64,000 bases of DNA from Roseiflexus sp. RS-1 (GTDB lineage: Bacteria; Chloroflexota; Chloroflexia; Chloroflexales; Roseiflexaceae): NCBI RefSeq assembly GCF_000016665.1, contig NC_009523.1, positions 558,001-622,000 of the forward strand. The letters run 5' to 3'. The notes beneath the pieces were generated by a model. It was not told where the DNA came from, ran no database searches, and saw nothing but the letters and a program-made list of their open reading frames with translations. Shown in pieces: positions 17,002 to 25,500 of the stretch. Positions within the stretch are counted from its first letter, which is position 1. Each line of letters starts with the position of its first letter. Made by a program: the position numbers and the translations under genes.

Positions 17002-17192
17002 TCGATGAGTCTGGCGCTTCCTGACATCGATAGGGAATTTGCTTGCCAGGTTGCGGCGTTTATTGAGGAGTATCGTCCGGCGCTGAACTCTCTGGCGCGG
17101 CAACGAAATCCCTCACTCTCGCTCAGGTGCGTTTTCTGCACGCCCGCCTTATTGAAGAGACAGGACGGAGCGAGAGCGTCTCGCTCTCATAG
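17002..17192 (+). pseudogene. Decayed toxin-antitoxin-like remnant (Doc-type)
   Basis: Bases 17002-17105 in one frame read SSMSLALPDIDREFACQVAA and FIEEYRPALNSLARQR, resembling the tail of a small antitoxin. In a second frame 17106-17192 reads KSLTLAQVRFLHARLIEETG followed by RSESVSLS and a stop, very like the N-terminus of Doc/Fic toxins (LTLEQVLFLHARLIEETGG). The catalytic HxFx(D/N)xNKR motif is absent. I read this as a lost Doc-type module; it is too short to be a working toxin. Confidence 0.4.
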
Positions 17193-17260
17193 GGCAGTGT
17201 CGCCGGATGCTGCCGCAGGCGCTTGCCAGTTCTGTTTTCTCGTAGACAAAAGTCTGTGGC

Positions 17261-17283
17261 TGTGGTAAAGTATAGATACCACA
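17261..17283. promoter_or_regulatory. Perfect 7-bp inverted repeat in the promoter of the 17301 gene
   Basis: TGTGGTA, nine bases, TACCACA, ending 17 bases before the start ATG. The spacer contains TATAGA, a possible -10 element, with TAGACA 17-23 bases upstream as a weak -35. A third TGTGGT follows at 17288. The arrangement suits a repressor site overlapping the promoter; the protein that binds is unknown and could be the adjacent gene product. Confidence 0.5.
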
Positions 17284-17300
17284 CTTCTGTGGTTATCAAC

Positions 17301-18689
17301 ATGAAAAACCGAAAAATTGATCCCGTGGCTGGCGATCCGACCTTTCGGGCAACCGGCGCTGGCGCTCATCTGCGCCAGCGTCGGCGTCGCCGCCCGGCGT
17401 CTGCGGTATCCGCAAGTGCGGTACCGCAGGCGTGTCGGACGCCAGACCCTGCCGGTATGACGACGACCGTCGTCACACCGGCGCCGTCCGTGTCGGGCGC
17501 GCAGCCCGGCCCGGATGCTCCGATGCCGTCCGTGTCGGGTGCGCAGTCCGACCCGGATGCGCTTCTCCCCACGCTCGTCATGATTGACGCCGATCGGGGA
17601 ACACTGACTGCGGCGCCCGCCGCAACCGGGATTGATGTACGCCGCCAGGCGCCGCAGACAGCCGCCTGGCTGGCGCAGCACGGTCTGGCACTGCGCACCC
17701 TTGACGTATGGCTGCCTTCACGTGAATGTGCGCGCACCCGCCAGGCATTGCGCCTGGCCGATGCGCTGCAACGCCACCCGCTGGCGCCAGCGCTGCTTCG
17801 CCTGATCCGGCGTGCGCTCAATCGCTTGCCAGAACTCGCGTTGCGCGCCGAGGCGCGCCGTCAGGCGCTCGGGTTGACGGTGGACGCAGCGGCGGCGGAA
17901 ATCGGCATTCCGGCGGACGCCTACGCCCGGTATGTGCGCAGCGGGCGTGGGTTGACACAGGAGCAGCGTGCCCGGGTGGCGGCGTGGGCGCCGCCAGACG
18001 CACCCGGCACATTCACCGGCGAGGCGTTGCACGCGGTGGCGCCACTGGAAGAGATCGCTGCGTGCGCCGGGATGACGCCGGATGCAGCGCGAACGGCGTT
18101 GGAGAGGCTCATTGCCGACCTGCTGCCGCCGTTACGCGCGGGGGACCTGCTCGACGGGGTGCGGGTACTGCGCCGTCGTCAGCGTCCCGGCGACGACAGC
18201 GCGTGCGATCTGGTGCATGTCTGGGTGTCTCCCGACCCGCCAGCGGAGCACTTTTTCACCCGCGGCTGGTTGCAACTGCTGCTTGCTGACCGGCTGCGCG
18301 CCCTGGCGCCGCAGGCGGAGACGCTCAGCGACCTGGAGCTGTACCACCCGAACGCCGGAACGTTTGGCGTGGCGCTGCTGACGGTGCGCGGCGAGGCGGC
18401 ACTGGTCGTCGAGCCGATGACGAGGCGCGACGCCAGAGAGCGCATGAAACGCCTGCACCGGTTGCGCAATCTGGCGCCGCTGCTGGTGGACGGCGATCCC
18501 CGGCGTCTGGTTGTGGTGCTGGCGCCGCCAGACGAGTCGCCCGGTATGGGCGCCGACCACCTGGCGCACCTGGGTGAGACGTTCGGCGTCACAATCACCG
18601 ACCTTGCGGGCGTGGATGCGGCGCTGCTCACAGCGCTGGAGCGCTGCACGGACCGACGGGAAAGGAGCCGATCATGGTTCATTCCCTGA
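17301..18689 (+). CDS. Unknown protein with low-complexity N-terminus
   Basis: 462 residues from ATG 17301. Residues 20-110 are Arg/Pro/Ser/Ala-rich with near-repeats (VSGAQPGPDAPMP, VSGAQSDPDALLP). From about 115 a folded region starts (LPTLVMIDADRGTL). Residues around 220-250 (LRAEARRQALGLTVDAAAAE, IGIPADAYARYVRSGRGL) resemble a helix-turn-helix. The C-terminal half (HVWVSPDPPAEHFFTRGWLQ, ELYHPNAGTFGVALLTVRGE) looks like an alpha/beta domain. I do not recognise the family. It has an inverted repeat in its promoter, and its last 16 bases overlap the next start, so the two are translationally linked. Confidence 0.65.
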   Translation: MKNRKIDPVAGDPTFRATGAGAHLRQRRRRRPASAVSASAVPQACRTPDPAGMTTTVVTPAPSVSGAQPGPDAPMPSVSGAQSDPDALLPTLVMIDADRGTLTAAPAATGIDVRRQAPQTAAWLAQHGLALRTLDVWLPSRECARTRQALRLADALQRHPLAPALLRLIRRALNRLPELALRAEARRQALGLTVDAAAAEIGIPADAYARYVRSGRGLTQEQRARVAAWAPPDAPGTFTGEALHAVAPLEEIAACAGMTPDAARTALERLIADLLPPLRAGDLLDGVRVLRRRQRPGDDSACDLVHVWVSPDPPAEHFFTRGWLQLLLADRLRALAPQAETLSDLELYHPNAGTFGVALLTVRGEAALVVEPMTRRDARERMKRLHRLRNLAPLLVDGDPRRLVVVLAPPDESPGMGADHLAHLGETFGVTITDLAGVDAALLTALERCTDRRERSRSWFIP

Positions 18690-19126
18690 TAGTCGCCCTG
18701 CGCGTCACTCAGCGCGCCGCACAGCATGCGGCGCACCTCTGCATCGCAGGAACGGCGGACGCCGTCAGCGCCGCCCACGCCGCCCAACACTGCGCCGAGG
18801 CGGTCGCAGACCTGGCGCGTCGGACGACGGCGCTGGCGCAACGCATAACCGACCGCTCCGGCGTAGCAGTAGCGACGGACGTCGTGACCGACGCCGCGAC
18901 GCTGGCCGCCGAAGCGGCCGCAGACGCTGCGGGCGACGCGATGAACGCCGCCGCTGGCGAACCATCCGCGCACGTTGCCGCCCGCGCCGCTGCTGGTATC
19001 GTCGCCAATGCGGCGCTCATCGCTTGCGATGCTGCCGTGGTGGTGCTGCGCGCCGCTGCTGCGCGTCGCTGTCGCCGCGCACTGGCACGGCGCATGCCGC
19101 GCCGACGAAGGACACCAACATGCTGA
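18674..19126 (+). CDS. Alanine-rich unknown protein
   Basis: 150 residues, more than a third alanine, with an extended heptad-like helical pattern (VTDAATLAAEAAADAAGDAM) and an arginine-rich tail (RRCRRALARRMPRRRR). The start GGTTC context follows an AAAGGAGC ribosome site (18660-18667). It overlaps the preceding gene by 16 bases. Its final codons run into the 84-bp tandem repeat array. Alternative frames are also open because of base composition, so I am only moderately sure it is a gene. Confidence 0.5.
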   Translation: MVHSLIVALRVTQRAAQHAAHLCIAGTADAVSAAHAAQHCAEAVADLARRTTALAQRITDRSGVAVATDVVTDAATLAAEAAADAAGDAMNAAAGEPSAHVAARAAAGIVANAALIACDAAVVVLRAAAARRCRRALARRMPRRRRTPTC

Positions 19127-19703
19127 TGCCGCGATAGGCAATGATCGTCGGTGTCGGTGTGTCAGTGTTGGGGCGCAGTGTTGGGGCACGGCATGCCGCG
19201 CCCCGACTGATGCCGCGATAGGCGATGATCGTCGGTGTCGGTGTGTCGGTGTTGGGGCGCAGTGTTGGGGCACGGCATGCCGCGCCCCGACTGATGCCGC
19301 GATAGGCGATGATCGTCGGTGTCGGTGTGTCGGTGTTGGGGCGCAGTGTTGGGGCACGGCATGCCGTGCCCCGACTGATGCCGCGATAGGCGATGATCGT
19401 CGGTGTCGGTGTGTCGGTGTTGGGGCACAGTGTTGGGGCACGGCATGCCGCGCTCCGACTGATGCCGCGATAGGCGATGATCGTCGGTGTCGGTGTGTCG
19501 GTGTTGGGGCGCAGTGTTGGGGCACGGCATGCCGCGCTCCGACTGATGCCGCGATAGGCGATGATCGTCGGTGTCGGTGTGTCGGTGTTGGGGCGCAGTG
19601 TTGGGGCACGGCATGCCGCGCTCCGACTGATGCCGCGATAGGCGATGATCGTCGGCGTCGGTGTGTCAGTGTTGGGGCACGGCATGCCGTGCCCCGACTG
19701 ATG
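19126..19703. repeat. 84-bp tandem repeat array (six full copies plus a shorter seventh)
   Basis: Units start at 19126, 19210, 19294, 19378, 19462, 19546 and 19630, exactly 84 bp apart. Each reads ATGCCGCGATAGGCGATGAT, CGTCGGTGTCGGTGTGTCGG, TGTTGGGGCGCAGTGTTGGG and ends in a palindrome (GCACGGCATGCCGTGC, in some copies GCACGGCATGCCGCGC). The last unit lacks 15 bp. Since 84 is divisible by three every frame stays open, which creates long spurious reading frames. Single copies of the unit recur at 21174. No spacer variation is present, so it is not a CRISPR array. Confidence 0.9.
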
Positions 19704-19888
19704 ACCGGGATTGCACGACGCAGCGTCGCTGCCGTCGCTCCCGCGCTCCGCGCCTTCGCACCTCCGCGTGCGCCGGTCGATCGCACGCCGAGACGCAGCG
19801 CGCGCAGAGGGATGGCGCAGGCGGCGCTCGCCGCGCTTCTCCAGCGCATTGCCCGATAGTCCTATCCTTGCTTGATACCAACGTCCTA

Positions 19889-19918
19889 TTGTCGCCATCG
19901 AACCAGGTTTGCTATAAT
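19889..19918 (+). promoter_or_regulatory. Sigma-70-like promoter
   Basis: TTGTCG and a perfect TATAAT (19913-19918) with 18 bases between, about 180 bases upstream of the ATG at 20097. The leader between them is long and GC-rich with no reading frame I can support. Confidence 0.6.
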
Positions 19919-20096
19919 AGCAACGGTGTCGCACATTCTCCGCCGTGAATCGCCTGGTCGCAGCGACCGCACGCTTCGCCCCAACGCAAGTCGTGCATCG
20001 CTTTCCAGTGTTTCGTGCTCGTTCGCAACGGAAGACGTTCCCCTCGGAGCAAGCTGCTCACAGGATATCCGCACACAACGTTCAGGAGATTATCCA

Positions 20097-21036
20097 TGAC
20101 TCGCCTTCGTCCGCTTCTCATGCTTGTCGCGCTGCTGCTGGCCGCCGACGCCGCGCTGACCGGCGCTCCGCAGCGCACGCCGACCCCCCCGCGCCGACGG
20201 ACGTTCCTACGCCATCGGTTCCGCCCGATTCGTCAGACGTTGGCGCCGCCATTGTTGCAACGATGGACGATGAGGACGACGATGCGCCGCAGACGATTCC
20301 GGCAGACGAATTGCTCGCTCCGGACGGCACGCTGCGCCTGGATGGCGCAGTCACCGGCGTGGTGGACCTCAGCGGCTGGCACGTAACCCTCGATCCGGAG
20401 ATCGGACCGGTCTTCCATCCACAGTCGTTCACGTGGGAACATCTGGGAACGCGACCGGGCGCGCTCAACAACGCCGTTTACGCCGTCGCTGTGAGCGGGA
20501 GCGACGTGTATGTCGGCGGCGGCTTCACCGACGCAGGCGGCAACCCGAACGCCGATTACATCGCCCGCTGGGACGGCAGTGCGTGGCATCCGCTCGGCGG
20601 CGGGGTGAACGAAGCGGTTCGCGCCATCGCCGTGAGCGGAGGGAACGTCTATGTCGGCGGCGGCTTCACCGACGCAGGCGGCAACCCGAATGCCGACCGC
20701 ATCGCCCGCTGGGACGGCAGTGCGTGGCATGCGCTCGGCGACGGAGTGAACGGTACGGTGAACGCCATCGCCGTGAGCGGGACGGACCTCTACGTCGGCG
20801 GCTGGTTCACCGACGCAGGCGGCAACCCGAACGCCGACCGCATCGCCCGCTGGGACGGCAGTGCGTGGCATGCGCTCGGCGACGGGGTGAACGGTACGGT
20901 GAACGCCATCGCCGTGAGCGGGACGGACCTCTACGTCGGCGGCTGGTTCACCGACGCAGGCGGCAACCCGAACGCCGATGGCATTGGACGCGCATCGCTG
21001 CTCAAGAAGGCGTACCTGCCGCTGATCGTGCGGTAG
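20097..21036 (+). pseudogene. Secreted repeat (beta-propeller-like) protein, frameshifted at a C run
   Basis: The ATG at 20097 has AGGAG upstream and starts a clear signal peptide (MTRLRPLLMLVALLLAADAA). After QRTPTPP the frame must shift at C7 (20184-20190) to reach APTDVPTPSVPPDSSDV and the body. The body has four 46-residue repeats (VYAVAVSGSDVYVGGGFTDA, GGNPNADYIARWDGSAWHPL and variants), the last two almost identical, as in propeller-like adhesins of this group. The C-terminus is KAYLPLIVR. One base added in the C run restores a 312-residue secreted protein; phase variation, decay and sequencing error are all possible. Confidence 0.75.
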
Positions 21037-21173
21037 GCGCAGGTTTTCCCCCTGGAGCGACCCACGTCGTGCGGACCCGGCGCGCGCCGTGATTGCACAG
21101 TGCGGCGTCGTTGCCGTCGCCTGTGTCGCGCCAGAGACGCCTGCCACGAAGCGCGTGCGTCTGCCGCTCATTA

Positions 21174-21300
21174 CGCGATAGGCAATGATCGTCGGTGTCA
21201 GTGTGTCGGGTTGGGGCACGGCATGCCGTGCCCCGACTGATGACCGGGATCGCACGGCGCAGCGTCGCCGCCGTCGCTCCCTCTCCTCCGCGTCTCCGCA
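21174..21300. repeat. Isolated copy of the 84-bp unit with its flank
   Basis: From GCGATAGGCAATGATCGTCG to CATGCCGTGCCCCGACTGAT the sequence repeats one array unit. The next 40 bases (GACCGGGATCGCACGGCGCA, GCGTCGCCGCCGTCGCTCC) repeat the sequence that follows the array at 19701. A further weaker flank copy lies near 21088-21120. These are dispersed relics of one repeat. The remainder up to 21680 shows no gene I can support. Confidence 0.7.
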
Positions 21301-21680
21301 CCGCCGCGTGAGACGGTCGAACGCATGCGACGGCGCAGCGCGCACGGAGATCGGTCGCACGAGACCGCTGCTTCCAGCGGAGCGTTCGATGTCCTGTGAG
21401 CGCTGCGCTGCGCCGAAAGAGCGCAGTTTTCATAGCGATTGAACCTCTTCGGACAAACGCAGTCACGTGCGCTCCTCGTGTGACGACCACCTTGCGTGGC
21501 GGTCGGAGAGCAGCCATCCGCCATCGTCCGTCGTCAAGCGCGCGACTCCGCTTGTGCGGGCTCAAGCCCTCCCTGAGCGTATGGAAGCCCCTGCGGGGCT
21601 GGCATGTCTGTCACCCTTCCCTCTGCCGGGAGGGGCGCCGGGTTGATCCAGCCCGCAGGGCTTGCCCGACCTCAGATAGG

Positions 21681-21840
21681 GCTTATGGTCTTTGAGTAAT
21701 TATTCCGCCATAGCCCGCGCAGGCGGGCTTTGCCCTGGTTAGCCGAGGGCTTATGGTCTTTGAGTAATTATTCCGCCATAGCCCGCGCAGGCGGGCTTTG
21801 CCCTGGTTAGCCGAGGGCTTCAGCCCCACGGCTAGCGCAG
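21681..21840. repeat. Two tandem 68-bp IS630-end repeats
   Basis: GGCTTATGGTCTTTGAGTAA TTATTCCGCCAT, then the palindromic GCCCGCGCAGGCGGGC and TAGCCGAG, occurs twice with a 68-bp period (from 21681 and 21749). The first part matches the inverted end of the IS630 element. Same direct orientation as the array at 26.9 kb. Confidence 0.75.
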
Positions 21841-21925
21841 TATAGCGGATTTAATTTTCAATCTCCATCAGCCCGCTGGAGGCGCACAACGATGGAACGC
21901 TCCAGCCAGGCAAGGGTCAACGTAT

Positions 21926-21940
21926 CTGAGAACTGCTATA
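21926..21940. repeat. Solitary end of the TATAGCAGTTCTCA MITE family
   Basis: TGAGAACTGCTATA preceded by GTCAACGTATC, the right-end sequence of the MITE at 2952-3165. No matching left end is present upstream, so this is a relic or a partial element. Confidence 0.6.
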
Positions 21941-21975
21941 AATGCTCAATCTTCCTCCGCCCGCCGTCGCCGCAC

Positions 21976-22512
21976 GCGGGCGGGGACGCCCGCGCACCCA
22001 GGACGCACGTGCTTCAATCATTCCGCCCATCGCTCCAGGCGGTGAGAACGCCATAGCCCGCGCAGGCGGGCTTCGCCCTGGATAGCCGAGGGCTTCAGCC
22101 CGACGGCACGCGGTGCATAGCGGATTTAATGCTCAATCTCCATCAGCCCGACGGCACGCGGGCGAGGACGCCCGCGCACCCAGGACGCACGTGCTTCAAT
22201 CATTCCGCCCATCGCTCCAGGCGGTGAGAACGCCACAGCCCGCGCAGGCGGGCTTCGCCCTGGATAGCCGAGGGCTTCAGCCCGACGGCACGCGGTGCAT
22301 AGCGGATTTAATGCTCAATCTCCATCAGCCCGACGGTACGCAGGCGAGACGCCCGCGCACCCAGGACGACCGCGCACCCAGGACGCACGTGCTTCAATCA
22401 TTCCGCCCATCGCTCCAGGCGGTGAGAACGCCATAGCCCGCGCAGGCGGGCTTCGCCCTGGATAGCCGAGGGCTTCAGCCCGACGGCACGCGGTGCATAG
22501 CGGATTTAATGC
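21976..22512. repeat. Tandem 182-bp repeats (three copies)
   Basis: The marker GGACGCACGTGCTTCAATCA occurs at 22001, 22183 and 22381; the last period is 198 because of a 16-bp internal duplication. Each unit carries GCCCGCGCAGGCGGGC, TAGCCGAGGGCTTCAGCCCG and GCATAGCGGATTTAATGCTC AATCTCCATC. Related single pieces occur near 14370-14400. No coding sequence is supported in the array. Confidence 0.8.
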
Positions 22513-25500
22513 TCAATCTTCCTCCGCCCGCCCCACACTCCCCCCTTGCCCGCGTGCGGGCGAGGGGGGCAGGGGGGATGAGGGGGAAAACGCCTCCAGC
22601 ACCAGCCGCCGGGTGCGGTACTCGCCGTACTGCCGCAGTTCCTTCTCCTTCAACACCCGAAACGTCTCGCCGGGGAAGTCGGGTCCTTCCACGTCGTGCG
22701 GGTCAAGGATGTAGCGCAGGTCGTCGCGGGAGACGCCGTACAACCGCGCGATGCGCGCATCGAGCTCGGCGCGGATGCGCGCGCGCCGGTCGTCGTTCCA
22801 GATGAACGGCGGCGGCGGCGCGGCGTCGTCCGCCGTCGCCGCAACGACGGCGGCGGCAATCTCCGGCGGCGTGCGCGCAGCGCAGGCGCGCAGGTTCTCC
22901 GCGTGCTGCGCCAGGATCGCCGCCCGCAGCCCCGCATCCGCCTCCGCCCAGACATCCGCCGCGAAGGGCTGCACGTCCCACGCGGTGGAGACCAGTTCCA
23001 CCACCCGCGGCACGATGAAGGCGATGTCCGCCGCGCTGAACGCCTCCGGCGGCAGTACGGGGAGTTGGGTCAGATAGGTGTAGGTGAGATGCGTGCCGCC
23101 GATCTTCTGCCTGGTGATCCAGTCAAAGATGAGACTGTTGACGACTGCCAGGAAGCAGGCTGCCAGATCAGCGCGCAGCGTCTGGAACAGCATAAGCGGC
23201 ACGGTATGCCCCACCCCCACGCGCGGCAGCAGGCTGAAAATGGCGGTGCGCTCATTCGTGGCATTGGTAATATCGCGCCACCCCAGCAGCCAGCGCCGTT
23301 CCCAGCGCCCCGCCAGGCGCGCCTCGACCTCGGCGGCGGGAACCAGGTAGCGCGGCGTGATCGTCCACGTCGGGTCGGCGAGTTCGGCGGCGGTCGCCTC
23401 GCGCGGCGCGCCGCCGTCGTAGGTCGCCCAGCGGTGGGTGAACTGGTGCAGCAGCTTGGCTTCGTAGAGCGGCAGGTGATCGCCCCATCCCGCCCTCGCT
23501 TCCGCCGGCGCGGGAACCGGACGGAACAGGTGGCTGTCGCTGGTCATATTGAACAACCCCTGACGGAAGGTAACTCCCCATGGACTCTCTCCGGTCGTTT
23601 CGTTGATCAGCACCGGGACGCGGGCGTAGATTGCGGCGGTCAGGTCGGCGTCGCGGCGGGTGCGGAAGAGCGGCGCGGTGCGGGTGTTGGGGTTGATGCG
23701 CGCCAGGTCGGTAGGGGTGAGCGAGAAGACGCGCCGTTCGTCGCGCAGGTGCGCCACGCGCGTGGCGAAGAAGACGAAGCGCGGGGCTGCCTGCGCCGCG
23801 CCGATCGTCAGCAGGCTGAATTTGTAGCGACTATCCACATCGGCGAAGAGTTTCTCGCGGTTCTCGAAGTCGTACAGGCTGATGATCTGCTGGCGGGCGA
23901 TCAGGTCGCCGAAGAAGGCTTTGGCGCCGTCGTCGGTGGCAATGCCGGTCGGCACGATGATCCCCGCCCGCCCGTCAGGCGCGAGCAGGGTGCGGCTCAG
24001 TTCGGCGAAGAGCGCGTAGGTGTTTAGCCGCCCAACTGCCGTAAGTGAGAAGCGCCCGCTATTGTGGATGAATCGACTCTCCGCCTCAGCACGGTAGAGC
24101 GCCGCGTCGTACTGCGCGATGCGCCGCTGCTGCTCCGGCGTTCCCCGCCGCCAGGCGGCGATCTGTTTTTTGCGGGCATCCCCAGTTGGTGCATCGCGGA
24201 TCGCCGGAATATCCACGAAGTGCTCGCGCTCAATGAGATTAAGCATCTCCCACGGCGGGTTGCCCAGCACCACGTCGAACCCGCCGCGGTCGGCGAAGAC
24301 CTGGGCGAACTCCAGCTCCCAGTGGAAGAAGCCGATCTCCTGTGCCAGTCCCCCTGCCAGCAGCGCCTTCTGGCTGGTCGGATCGGCGTCGATGACATCG
24401 GCGCTCGTCGGAACCCACGGCGCATTGGCGCGCGTCAACGGCTGGAAGAACGCCGCCGTCCACAGGTCGTAGCGGGCGCGCTCCCGCAGGTGCGCCCGGC
24501 GCAGGTCGGCGTAACGCGCGGCGCGGGCGCGCACCGCCGCCACACTCTCGTCCGGCAGGTCGTCAAGCGCCGCCAGCGCGCGCGCCAGGGGCGTGTCGGT
24601 CGGTTCGTCGGCGAACATGCGCTCCTGCACGGCGCGGTCGCGGGTGTACGCATCGCGCTCCGCGCGGTTGCGTTTGCGCAGCTCCGCAGCGATCCCCTTC
24701 TCGTCGCCGTGGATCGGGCGGTACGCCTCGTCGGGGATGCCCTGCGCCACCAGGGCGCGCGTGGCGCCGACGAGCGCGTTGCCGCAGCGGATGTGGTGGT
24801 CGAGGAAACTGAGCGGCAACCCGGCGGCGTGCCCTTCGATCCACAGCGCCAGTTTGCACAGGTCGACCGCCAGCGGGTTGAGATCAACGCCAAAGATGCA
24901 GCGCCGGATCACGTCGCGCACGGCGTGGCGAAACTGCGCCGGCGACGGCTCATCATCGCCAGCGCGGATGCGCGCCAGTTCGCGCCCCAGGCGCCGGGCG
25001 GCGGCGAGCAGAAAATGCCCCGATCCGCACGCCGGGTCGCAGACGCGGATGGAGAGCAGCGCCGCTTCGCGCGCAGCAGCGTCGCGTCCGGCGGACGCCA
25101 GGCGCTGCGCCAGCACCGGTTCCAGCGCGCTGGCGATCAGTTCCTGCACCAGTTCCGGGCGGGTGTAGTAACTGCCGGTCGTCTTGCGTTCCGTTCCGGG
25201 GATCAGGTCGAAGCGCACGTCGGGTGATCCCGCCGGGGCGTGGGCGATCACCGGGCGATAGTCGAGCAGCGCCTCGTAGACGCTGCCGAGTTCTTCGACA
25301 TCGAGCGCGCCGTAGTTCACCCGGCGCAGCGTCCGGCTCTCCGGGTCGTGGTAGAGCGCGAGGGCGCGGATGGCGGCGAGCAGGTCGGCGTTCGCCATGC
25401 GGGTCTCCGCCGTCAGGTGGGGGCATGCCGTTTCGCTGAAGAGGTCGCCATCGAGCGGCGCGATCGGGAAGCGATGGCTGACGCTCCCCTCAAAGATACG

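Noticed and set aside
19126-19703. CRISPR array
   Set aside because: Units are directly adjacent and nearly identical throughout; there are no unique spacers, and no cas genes are near.
18179-19849. 556-residue minus-strand frame through the 84-bp array
   Set aside because: The unit is 84 bp, so all frames stay open; the protein is a monotonous repeat and overlaps coding sequence on the other strand.
18975-19859. 294-residue plus-strand frame through the 84-bp array
   Set aside because: Same reason: open frame produced by the repeat, with no ribosome site and no folded segment.
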